Source: an uncultured Clostridia bacterium
GTDB lineage: Bacteria; Bacillota; Clostridia; UBA1381
Length of the DNA stretch: 64,000 nt
NCBI GenBank assembly: GCA_944392335.1
Contig: CALXWJ010000037.1
Location: 40,751 to 104,750, forward strand
Direction of reading: 5' to 3'
Positions 56,720 through 64,000 of the stretch are shown here, in pieces. Position 1 is the stretch's first letter, and the number at the start of each line of letters is the position of its first letter. Both the position numbers and the translations under genes were made by a program. The notes under the pieces are model-generated. The model did not search any database. It was given only the letters and a program-made list of their open reading frames with translations, and was not told the origin of the DNA.

Positions 56720-59668
56720 ATGAGTCGATATAAAAAAACTATATTTTTTGCGGTGTTGATATGTCTTATGATGATTTCATCCGAGGTAATGGCAAAAAGC
56801 CCGGTGGGACAGTATTTTCCGGACAGCGGGATCATAACGGTCACAGGAATATTGGATGGGGAACTGAAGGATAAGACAGTAAATATTTTGGCGGTGAAAA
56901 ATACTGCTGATATAACGTCCTTTACACAGGATGATATTATATATATAAATTCAACCGAGGTCAATGATTCCGGAGAATACTCCTTTTCTTTCAATATCGG
57001 CGAGTGGTATGGTAACAGTAAAATATACATTAAATCTGCGAATAAATATGTCCCGGTAACGGCATTTACCGCCGAGACGGATGAGAGTATTACGGGTTTT
57101 TATTCTGCCGGATTTGAACCGGACAGCAATATTGTAACGGTAGGAAGCAGTATTGGATTAAGGGCGTATGCATTTTCAAAAGAAGGAGAAAGGATCAGCT
57201 TTGACAGCTGTGAGTTTTATTCGGATAATGCCGAGGTCGGTGAAATCATTGATGGAACATTTTATGCATATGAGGCAGGGAGCACTATGTTATATGCGAA
57301 TGTTACTGTGTCCGGAAAAACCATAGCCTCCGACCCCGTCAAGGTGGAAATACGCAATAATTCGGATTTGCCGGGAATTGTTGCAGCAGCATTTTTTTCT
57401 GAAGGAGAACTGTTAGAGGTAACAAATGACATATCATCAGCCGATAAAGCAGTATTTACATTTGATGCTGCTGTGGGGGATATTACCGGCGTCAGGATTG
57501 CAGATCTTTCCGGCAGCGATATAAAAATCTATGAAGGAGTATGGGATCCCGGATCGCTTACATATTCTGTAGACATACCGGGAGGGTTAGGATACGGAAA
57601 ATTTAAATTTACCGTTCTTTCTGATACTTTATTAAAGCTGTCCTCCGTTATTGAGGGAACAGATATTGACTTGGGTATACCCGATACCGTGGTCTTTGGT
57701 GAAGAATATCCGATAGATTTTAAATATTTCAATTACAGGGGATATGACTGCGTATATGACAGTGTTGAAATTACCGGCGACGGTGTTTCAGGCGGTGTAT
57801 TTACAGCGCCGAACGAGGGTGAATACACAATAAACGCGAAATTTTATGTCGGCGGAGAAGAAAAGAGTATAACAAAAACGATAAAAGCCGTAGGTGTGGA
57901 CCGCATAATCCTGACCGCTCCGGATATTAGAATGGAAGTTGATGAGGCACAGCAGTTATCCGCAATGGTAATAGGAAACGATGGAAGTATTATAGATAAC
58001 GCCGTTTTGGGATTTACCTCATCCAATCCGCAAAAGGTAAGGGTGAGTGAAAACGGTGAATTGACCGCGTTGGAAATAGGTATTTCAACAATAACCGCAA
58101 GCTGTGCGGGTGTAAGCGGCAGTATAATGATTTATGTGGGTATTGACGGAAACACCGATCAGATAAATGCGGTCTGGTTTGACAGCAAAGATGAATTGGA
58201 GATCGGAGAGACTCAGACGCTAAAGCTATTGAATTATTATTCATCAGGTAGGAGCGAAACGGTCGAAGGGGCTGTGTTCAGCTCTGATAATGAAGATGTG
58301 GTCTGGGTTGATGAAAACGGCATGGTCACCGCTAAAATGCTCGGCACGGCAACGGTAAGAGCGGAATATAACAATGAATCATATATAAAGCAGATAAGAG
58401 TCGTTCCGCGTCTTATATTAAGCTGTGAGCTTGAGATAAAATCAAAAGCGCTTGCAGTCGGGTGTTATGATAATGTAAAGGTTTTTGTAAATCATAATGA
58501 GTACTTATCGCCTTATGAGTACAGTCTTTATTCCGATGATGAGAGTATTATCAGAATTGAAAACGGGAAGATATACGGAGTTTCCGAAGGAATTTGTGAT
58601 ATTTATGCAAAGGTCTGGGGCAGTGACGGTATAATGTATACCGATAAGATCAGTATAATTGTATTTGAACCATCCGGAGGGTATTTGGTAGATGAGTTGA
58701 CCAATGCGGATAAATTATTTTATATGGATAGCAGGCTGTTTATATCTCCCGATTACGGAGAAGTGATCACATATGGTATTAATGACGCCAATGCCGAATT
58801 GATCTATTATGTCAGCGGAGATATCAACGATTTTATAGTATTTGACCATATTGCTCATGCAACATATGATTATGAGGATGTTTTATTGTATGTGTCGGCG
58901 GATAATCAGTATTATACCAGGATTACGGATTATACACGCATAAACGGCAGTTCCTTAAACGGTTGGAGTACAGATGCTTTGATTGTCGATAACGTTCCTT
59001 CGGGAATGAGATATTTAAAGATCGTAATGAATAACCTCAGCGGCAATACCCAGGCAACCAGAATATCGGGAGTAGAGATAGGCTACAGTACAGCGCCTGA
59101 GGTTTTGGATGTCAGCATTGTCGATGATTGCACCGACGATGAGATATATAAGAATGTTTTGGGAAGAAAAGCGGTCATAACATTTGATCAGCCTGTAAAT
59201 CCCGACACTTTGGAAAATATCACCGTTGCGGGGCAAAAAAGTCTGCAGGGGTATTATGACGCGGAATTGTTCAGGTATGAAGCGGTTATTCCGGATAAAT
59301 CGGTAAATGAATACACGATAAGCATTGAAGGCGTCAGTGACTATTCGGGAAAAGTAAATAAGCCGTTTTCCGCAGCAGCAGTTCCGGTAAAAGATACATA
59401 TAAGGTCACCGGGACAATACTGTATGAATTGGGAGACAATAAGACGGCAAAAAGGATATTGCTTGAAAACGACACCCTGACCCCTAAAACATATACTGTG
59501 ATACAGTGTCAGTATGACGAAAATGACAGGTTGATCTCCGTAAATAAAGTAATATCGGGAAGGATAGACGCCGCGTCTGAAGAATATGTATATATAGATT
59601 ATAACAATGAAAATCAAAAAACATTTATTTGGGAATCCTTTGATACATTAAAACCGTTAAGTGAGTGA
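56720..59668 (+). CDS. Secreted Ig-like-repeat protein, paralogue of its upstream neighbour
   Basis: ATG 56720 (TTGGAG upstream) starts the signal peptide MSRYKKTIFFAVLICLMMISS; a longer frame from 56669 overlaps the previous gene. 982 residues. Residues ~25-115 are the N-terminal beta domain shared with both SLH proteins (IITVTGILDGELKDKTVNIL). Residues ~120-650 are Big_2-like repeats. Residues ~650-790 are a discoidin-like domain whose MRYLKIVMNNLSGNTQATRI parallels the neighbour's. Then an SbsA-like Ig domain (AVITFDQPVNPDTL) and the shared C-terminal domain ending FIWESFDTLKPLSE. The combination of domains from both the SLH proteins and the Ig proteins suggests all belong to one surface assembly. 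Confidence 0.83.
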   Translation: MSRYKKTIFFAVLICLMMISSEVMAKSPVGQYFPDSGIITVTGILDGELKDKTVNILAVKNTADITSFTQDDIIYINSTEVNDSGEYSFSFNIGEWYGNSKIYIKSANKYVPVTAFTAETDESITGFYSAGFEPDSNIVTVGSSIGLRAYAFSKEGERISFDSCEFYSDNAEVGEIIDGTFYAYEAGSTMLYANVTVSGKTIASDPVKVEIRNNSDLPGIVAAAFFSEGELLEVTNDISSADKAVFTFDAAVGDITGVRIADLSGSDIKIYEGVWDPGSLTYSVDIPGGLGYGKFKFTVLSDTLLKLSSVIEGTDIDLGIPDTVVFGEEYPIDFKYFNYRGYDCVYDSVEITGDGVSGGVFTAPNEGEYTINAKFYVGGEEKSITKTIKAVGVDRIILTAPDIRMEVDEAQQLSAMVIGNDGSIIDNAVLGFTSSNPQKVRVSENGELTALEIGISTITASCAGVSGSIMIYVGIDGNTDQINAVWFDSKDELEIGETQTLKLLNYYSSGRSETVEGAVFSSDNEDVVWVDENGMVTAKMLGTATVRAEYNNESYIKQIRVVPRLILSCELEIKSKALAVGCYDNVKVFVNHNEYLSPYEYSLYSDDESIIRIENGKIYGVSEGICDIYAKVWGSDGIMYTDKISIIVFEPSGGYLVDELTNADKLFYMDSRLFISPDYGEVITYGINDANAELIYYVSGDINDFIVFDHIAHATYDYEDVLLYVSADNQYYTRITDYTRINGSSLNGWSTDALIVDNVPSGMRYLKIVMNNLSGNTQATRISGVEIGYSTAPEVLDVSIVDDCTDDEIYKNVLGRKAVITFDQPVNPDTLENITVAGQKSLQGYYDAELFRYEAVIPDKSVNEYTISIEGVSDYSGKVNKPFSAAAVPVKDTYKVTGTILYELGDNKTAKRILLENDTLTPKTYTVIQCQYDENDRLISVNKVISGRIDAASEEYVYIDYNNENQKTFIWESFDTLKPLSE

Positions 59669-59670
59669 TT

Positions 59671-59766
59671 GTAATATAACCTAAGTTCAGATGTCCCCCG
59701 CCGTTATCGGCGACGGGTTCCATTTCAGAATTTGGATGGGAGTTATAATCTCCCACCCAAACCCTG
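59671..59766 (+). repeat. Structured intergenic repeat, copy R6 (left half)
   Basis: AATATAACC left end two bases after the stop codon, hairpin CCGCCG-TTAT-CGGCGACGGG, then a different second hairpin TGGGAG-TTATAAT-CTCCCA. The right half of the family is missing; other short hairpins follow up to 59930 (GGAGC-GTT-GCTCC and AAAGCAT-ATCA-ATGCTTT), which may belong to a different repeat. Confidence 0.65.
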
Positions 59767-59941
59767 AGGAGAAGACGCTTTCTGCATAGGTTGCAATCTC
59801 TGCTTCTTGCAAGCAAAGCAGGAGCGTTGCTCCGATTTAAAAGGATTGCATAGGGCTTTTCTAAAAGCGGCAGCCCCCAAAATAAAAAGCATATCAATGC
59901 TTTTGTAAACGGTTATACCGGGGAAAGGATATGATACTTTT

Positions 59942-61690
59942 ATGAATATAATACCGGCGCCGAGAAAAATCGAGATCACAGGCGGAGAAATACGAATCAA
60001 AAAGACATATAAAATTGAAAATAATAATAATTGGAATGCAGTTTTTGAATATCTTGAAAAGATTATTTCAATTGATGAAAAGGCAGAAAACCGGATAGTA
60101 TTTGAGAGAAATTCCGGTTTTGGCGAGGAAGAGTATACCATTGAAATCGATGATATCATCAGGATAACGTCAAATGGCGAAAAGGGCGCCTTCAGAGCGT
60201 GTACCACTCTGAAGCAAATATTGAAAAATGACCGTGTTGAAAAACAGATCATTCATGATTATCCTATGATAAAAAACAGAGGTTTATTGATCTGCGGTAT
60301 TCCTAAGCTTGACAGATTGCTTGAAATGATCGATATTATCGGAGATTTAAAATATAATCAGCTACAGCTTAGTATGGACGGCTTTGATTTTGAGTATAAG
60401 CATTTTTGGGAATACTGCAAGAATGAAGAACCCGTAACGATCAAAGAGCTGGAAATAATAAAAGAATATTGCAAAAAGCGTTTTATAGAGCTTGTACCGT
60501 GTCAGAACGGATTCGGACACATGGGAAAGTGGCTGGCGCTGCCTGAGTTTTCATCTTTGGCAATAAAGCGGGATGACGGTGGCTTACCGGATTCCCTGAA
60601 TCCTTTGGATAAGAGATCCACAGAATTTATCGATACCATATATTCTGATCTGTTGCCGTATTTTGATTCCGATAAGGTAAATATAGGCTTTGATGAGGTC
60701 ACATCATTAGGAATGGGACAAACAAAAGAGATATGTGAAGAAAAGGGCGTTACAAAGGTTTTTGTTGGTCATCTTAACGAAAGAATCAAATTAATGAATG
60801 AAAAATACAATAAAACACCAATGTTTTGGGGTGATATGATATTTGAAAATCCCAAAATGCTGGAGCAGGTGGATAAAAACAGTATTGTTCTTAATTGGGG
60901 CTATGAAAATGATATGATGCACGCTGTGCGTGGCGAATTTTTAAAAAACAGCGGCTATAGATTTTATTCTTGTCCCGGAACGTCAAATGAATGGTCATTT
61001 ACCGGCAGATTTGATAATATGGTATTAAATGTTGAAATGGCGGCGCGCTCTTCTATTTTAAATAACGGTGAGGGAATGCTGCTTACCGAATGGTGGTGTG
61101 ACGTACCTCATTTTGTGCCGTTTAGTATATTACCGTATATCTACGGCGCCTGCTGTTGCTGGAATTTTGAAGCTATTAAAGAAACTTCCACTTTATATGA
61201 TCATACGTCTTATTGCAAGGCAACCGATATTATTAGAAGGTGTGAACAATATGCCGATGATTTTATTTTTGAAGGTGCGCATGTTTCATATCTTCTTCAC
61301 ATGATGGGGAATTATTATCTTCTTGAAAATGATATAAACTGGTGCGGAACAAATATCTTTTTTGATATAAGAAGAATGATTAATGGTGAAAAGGTCAAAA
61401 TAAGACCTTTGTGTATAAATGCAATTATAAATTATATGAATATCATTAAACGTGAACTTGATACTTTAAAAGATGACATAAAATATATAGATGAAATAAA
61501 ATTTGTTTGTGATCTGGTAATATTGTTGGGAAAAATACTGCTTGCATATCAGACATGTCAAAAGATGAATTTCAAAAATGAACTTGAAAAAATAAGAAAC
61601 AGAGGAGAAAATTTGTATAAGGGATTTATACGAGGGAGTTTGACCGACAATTTTATAAAATATATCGACGGTTTAATTACATTTATATAA
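59942..61690 (+). CDS. Cytoplasmic GH20-like beta-N-acetylhexosaminidase
   Basis: ATG 59942 is preceded by AAAGGATATG; 582 residues, no signal peptide. Residues ~1-110 form the GH20 zincin-like N-terminal domain (IIPAPRKIEITGGEIRI, GAFRACTTLKQIL). The barrel follows with NRGLLICGIPKLDRLLEMID, LQLSMDGFDFEY, PCQNGFGHMGKW and the catalytic D251-E252 pair in VNIGFDEVTSLG. The C-terminal ~200 residues are helical. The fold fits GH20 or the related glycosidases that use neighbouring N-acetyl groups; it is divergent, so GlcNAc versus GalNAc specificity is open. It would trim imported oligosaccharides together with the downstream beta-helix enzyme (55 bases away). Confidence 0.83.
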   Translation: MNIIPAPRKIEITGGEIRIKKTYKIENNNNWNAVFEYLEKIISIDEKAENRIVFERNSGFGEEEYTIEIDDIIRITSNGEKGAFRACTTLKQILKNDRVEKQIIHDYPMIKNRGLLICGIPKLDRLLEMIDIIGDLKYNQLQLSMDGFDFEYKHFWEYCKNEEPVTIKELEIIKEYCKKRFIELVPCQNGFGHMGKWLALPEFSSLAIKRDDGGLPDSLNPLDKRSTEFIDTIYSDLLPYFDSDKVNIGFDEVTSLGMGQTKEICEEKGVTKVFVGHLNERIKLMNEKYNKTPMFWGDMIFENPKMLEQVDKNSIVLNWGYENDMMHAVRGEFLKNSGYRFYSCPGTSNEWSFTGRFDNMVLNVEMAARSSILNNGEGMLLTEWWCDVPHFVPFSILPYIYGACCCWNFEAIKETSTLYDHTSYCKATDIIRRCEQYADDFIFEGAHVSYLLHMMGNYYLLENDINWCGTNIFFDIRRMINGEKVKIRPLCINAIINYMNIIKRELDTLKDDIKYIDEIKFVCDLVILLGKILLAYQTCQKMNFKNELEKIRNRGENLYKGFIRGSLTDNFIKYIDGLITFI

Positions 61691-61745
61691 ATACCATAAA
61701 ATTATATATTTTCAGTCATTTAAACATACAGTAAGGAGAAAGATT

Positions 61746-62993
61746 ATGGCAATATATTATATAGATCAGCAAAAAGGCAGTAATAAAAATGATGGTCTGA
61801 GTGAAAACAGTGCATTGATGGATGATAAAAATATCTGTCCTCAGCCGGGAGATAAAATACTGTTTAAAAGAGGATCTTTTTTCAGGGGCAGATTAAATAA
61901 TGTGAGCGGTGAGGAAGGAAAACCCATTACATATGGTGCATACGGAAAGGGAGACAATCCTATTTTTTGCGGATCGGTGGATTTATCCGATCCGTCTTTG
62001 TGGAAAGAAACAGAAAAAAATATATGGGTATGTGATTTAATAAAAAATGATGAAGTAGGAAATATTATTTTTGGAGATACCTTCGCAACATTACGCTGGA
62101 GCAAAGAAGAACTGCTGCAACAGGGTGATTTTTATGACAATTGTTTTGGCTATGGCGAGGCTGCGAAAGAGTATAAAAAAGATCATAAGATATATCTTTA
62201 TTCTGTTAAAAACCCCGGAGTTTATTACAATTCAATCGAATGTGCTACATATGGAGACAGACGACTTGCAAGCAACGGCCATGATATGATATTTGAAAAT
62301 ATTACATTTATTAATTCAGGAGTACATGCAATAGCCGGCGCGGCAGAGAGCCGAAATCTCACGGTAAGACACTGTATATTTAAAAATATCGGCGGCTGCG
62401 TATGGAGCTGCGATTTAAAGGTAAGATTCGGTAACGGTGTGGAAATGTGGAATATTGCGGAAAATATAGAGGTTAGCAATTGTGTCTTTGACAATATTTA
62501 CGATTCAGGCGTAACTCATCAGGGTTCATGCTGTGAGCCGACAAAAAACCTTATTATCAAAAATAATGTTTTCAATAAATGCGGAATGGCGGCTTATGAG
62601 CAAAGAGATATTTTGCCCAAGTATACTGTGTTTAATAATAATATATGTATAAACGCGGGAGAGGGCTTTTCAAAACAGGGAGAGATCATGCCAAGAAAAT
62701 CAGAGATATGGCCTCAGCCTATGGGACATCATATCTTCCTTTGGAGAATAGATAAACCAACAGATGACGCAAGGTTTGAAATAAAGAATAACGTGTTTAT
62801 GGATGCTCCGTACGGCTGTGCTGTTTATTCGATAATTGACAAAAAAGCAGAAATGCAGATAGATATAGATTATAATGTTTATAAAATGAATAATAAAGTA
62901 TGTATAAACAGATTTTTCGGTACAAATTTTACTGAATTGGACGAATTTAAAAAAAGTACCGGAAAGGATATAAATTCAATATTAATAAAGTAA
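61746..62993 (+). CDS. Cytoplasmic right-handed beta-helix protein
   Basis: ATG 61746 follows AAGGAG; 415 residues and no signal peptide. It starts IYYIDQQKGSNKNDGLSEN and GDKILFKRGSFFRG, the usual opening of beta-helix glycan enzymes, then PITYGAYGKGDNPIFCGS and coils with SNCVFDNIYDSGVTHQGSCC and NNNICINAGEGFS. It ends just before repeat R7. Like the minus-strand gene at 6750 it is an intracellular counterpart of the secreted beta-helix enzymes. The active site and substrate are not recognisable by eye; lyase, hydrolase and epimerase activities are all possible. Confidence 0.82.
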   Translation: MAIYYIDQQKGSNKNDGLSENSALMDDKNICPQPGDKILFKRGSFFRGRLNNVSGEEGKPITYGAYGKGDNPIFCGSVDLSDPSLWKETEKNIWVCDLIKNDEVGNIIFGDTFATLRWSKEELLQQGDFYDNCFGYGEAAKEYKKDHKIYLYSVKNPGVYYNSIECATYGDRRLASNGHDMIFENITFINSGVHAIAGAAESRNLTVRHCIFKNIGGCVWSCDLKVRFGNGVEMWNIAENIEVSNCVFDNIYDSGVTHQGSCCEPTKNLIIKNNVFNKCGMAAYEQRDILPKYTVFNNNICINAGEGFSKQGEIMPRKSEIWPQPMGHHIFLWRIDKPTDDARFEIKNNVFMDAPYGCAVYSIIDKKAEMQIDIDYNVYKMNNKVCINRFFGTNFTELDEFKKSTGKDINSILIK

Positions 62994-63118
62994 TTCAATA
63001 ATGGCTTGTCCCATCACATTCAACGAGGGAAAGAATGAAACAGGCGGTTCGTGAACCACCCCTTCGGTGCTGTGCTGTAATCAGTGGGAGATTGTACTCA
63101 CACTGATTACAAATATGT
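62994..63118 (-). repeat. Structured intergenic repeat, copy R7 (inverted)
   Basis: Reverse orientation relative to R1-R6. Its right end (GGGACAAGCCATTATTGAA on the minus strand) abuts the TAA of the beta-helix gene. The third hairpin is GGTGGTTC-AC-GAACCGCC on the minus strand (63043-63060), with paired changes relative to R1/R2/R4, and the GTAATCAGTG...CACTGATTAC stem spans 63076-63110. The first hairpin is absent. Confidence 0.8.
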
Positions 63119-63306
63119 TGTGGTTGTGACAAAATGATTTTTTAAATCATTTTGCTTACGGCTCTTTTTCTCTGTATGCATTCACATGATTTGTTGAATT
63201 TTGGATAATAAAACGGCATTTTATTCAAAAATGAGCATGACAAATAGAAGGTTAAGCCCTTGTAGAAATTTTTTTTCAACGGGTAATTAAAAAAAGTTAT
63301 CAAATA
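63119..63306. other. Non-coding stretch upstream of a transposase remnant
   Basis: AT-rich, no supported gene. Imperfect remnants of the transposase start (AAAAAAGTTATCAAATA) lie near its right end, out of frame with what follows. Confidence 0.4.
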
Positions 63307-63543
63307 GGAGTAACAGTTGCTGCAAAATATTATCGTATAAGCAGAAATGCTATATATGAACAGCGAAATAAATATGATGGAAAGAGTTGGAAAAGTCTGC
63401 TTGATAAAAGCCATAGACTACACCATCACCCAAAAGAACATACTTTAGAAGAAAAAGAAATGATATTAAAGCGTTATCCAAGATATAAAGATGATATGAT
63501 AATGCTTTGGGACAGTTTAAGAAAAAGTGTCACCCATCATTGA
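63307..63543 (+). pseudogene. IS481/IS3-type transposase N-terminal remnant
   Basis: The frame reads GVTVAAKYYRISRNAIYEQ, KYDGKSWKSLLDKSHRLH, then HHPKEHTLEEKEMILKRYP and DDMIMLWDSLRKSVTHH before a stop. This is the helix-turn-helix plus KSRRPHHHPN-type linker found before the integrase domain in IS481-like transposases. The true start is lost by a frameshift near 63306 and the DDE domain is missing. It is a non-functional fragment next to the integrated-element boundary. Confidence 0.7.
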
Positions 63544-63661
63544 CAATTCTATATTGATTTTTTATAATCATATATTATAAATTTTAATATTGTTATGCAG
63601 TAAAATTTATAAACATTATATATTTATATATATAAAAATGATCAATCTGATCAAAAAAATA

Positions 63662-63689
63662 TTGACAAAGAAATAAAATGTGATATAAT
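63662..63689 (+). promoter_or_regulatory. Promoter of tRNA-Pro
   Basis: TTGACA (63662-63667), 16-base spacer, perfect TATAAT (63684-63689), 19 bases before the tRNA. Confidence 0.75.
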
Positions 63690-63708
63690 ATTATGCATAG
63701 AAAATTTT

Positions 63709-63784
63709 CGGGGTGTAGCGCAGGTGGTAGCGCACTTGACTGGGGGTCAAGGGGCCGCAGGTTCAAGTCCTGTCACTCCGACCA
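63709..63784 (+). tRNA. tRNA-Pro (anticodon GGG)
   Basis: The 7-bp acceptor stem is CGGGGTG/CACTCCG (one G-U). The D arm is GCGCAGGTGGTAGCGC. The anticodon stem CTTGA/TCAAG carries loop CTGGGGG with anticodon GGG, decoding CCC/CCU. The T arm is CAGGTTCAAGTCCTG. The discriminator A and CCA are encoded (63781-63784). A promoter and a terminator flank it. An integrase C-terminus begins 94 bases downstream on the opposite strand. Confidence 0.95.
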
Positions 63785-63790
63785 CGGCAA

Positions 63791-63822
63791 AACCGCTTAA
63801 ACACTATGTTTAAGCGGTTTTT
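63791..63822 (+). terminator. Terminator of tRNA-Pro
   Basis: AACCGCTTAAAC-ACTAT-GTTTAAGCGGTT is a perfect 12-bp stem followed by TTT. The A run on the left lets it also work for transcripts from the right. Confidence 0.88.
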
Positions 63823-63877
63823 CTTATGCTGTGATATTTTGTGTTTGTATATTATGTGTATATTACTATCATATACG

Positions 63878-64000
63878 TTAAATTTTATTTATGGCTTTTT
63901 TAAGGAAATTTATATCAACGTGAGTATAGGTATCGGCGGTAAATGCATAGTTGGAATGCCCTAATATTTGTTTGATTGCATTTACATCTGCTCCGTGTTC
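63878..64000 (-). CDS. Tyrosine recombinase (phage-type integrase), C-terminal end, cut by the window edge
   Basis: On the minus strand the last 40 codons read EHGADVNAIKQILGHSNYAF, then TADTYTHVDINFLKKAINKI and a stop at 63878-63880. LGHSN..FTADTYTHV is the conserved end of the catalytic domain: the last His/Trp box and the nucleophilic Tyr in DTYTHV. The integrase faces the tRNA-Pro gene, the usual layout of an element integrated at a tRNA 3' end. The rest lies beyond the window. Confidence 0.85.
   Translation of the reverse strand, partial: EHGADVNAIKQILGHSNYAFTADTYTHVDINFLKKAINKI

Overview
The window looks like chromosome from a Gram-positive anaerobe of the Clostridia (Bacillota). The support is strong AGGAGG-type ribosome binding sites, frequent GTG/TTG starts, S-layer homology (SLH) domains, bacterial Ig-like and GLUG repeats in very long secreted proteins, and a class II aldolase/FGGY kinase/GatD-like operon of clostridial type. 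A plant-polysaccharide or mucin-glycan-degrading gut lineage fits, but this is inference and no taxonomic marker gene is present.

Layout. 1-5.85 kb: two related GLUG-repeat surface proteins, both broken (a frameshift in the first; a nonsense codon plus a frameshift in the second, which ends in three SLH domains). 5.85-6.77 kb: two decayed transposase orfA fragments separated by a structured intergenic repeat. 6.75-13.7 kb: a cytoplasmic beta-helix protein divergent from a LacI-type regulator, then a promoter flanked by two operator-like palindromes driving class II aldolase, FGGY kinase, GatD-like dehydrogenase and aldo/keto reductase. 13.7-34.8 kb: three secreted proteins sharing an unrecognised ~210-residue module (six copies), two beta-helix enzymes resembling GH141, an SLH protein with a large partner, a copper-amine-oxidase-N-domain protein and a cytoplasmic GH95 enzyme. 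35.1-37.6 kb, minus strand: cupin, carboxymuconolactone-decarboxylase-like and iron alcohol dehydrogenase genes. 38.3-59.7 kb: an AraC regulator followed by very large secreted proteins: a 1438-residue SLH protein that is a fused form of the pair at 26.9-31.6 kb, two further beta-helix enzymes, an SGNH esterase and two Ig-like-repeat proteins. 59.9-63.0 kb: a cytoplasmic GH20-like enzyme and a cytoplasmic beta-helix enzyme. 63.3-64 kb: a transposase remnant, tRNA-Pro(GGG), its terminator, and the C-terminus of a tyrosine recombinase facing the tRNA, typical of an integrative element's edge.

How it may work together (inference): secreted beta-helix and esterase enzymes, several bearing possible binding modules, act on a complex glycan at a surface organised by SLH proteins. 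Cytoplasmic GH95, GH20-like and beta-helix enzymes finish imported oligosaccharides, and the LacI-controlled operon takes a polyol or ketose to triose phosphate. No transporter gene is visible, so uptake must be encoded elsewhere.

A family of about 100-170 bp intergenic repeats with up to three stem-loops and compensatory base changes occurs seven times, mostly directly after stop codons. That family, the six-copy module, the split/fused SLH pair and a recurrent C-terminal domain are the most interesting undescribed-looking items.
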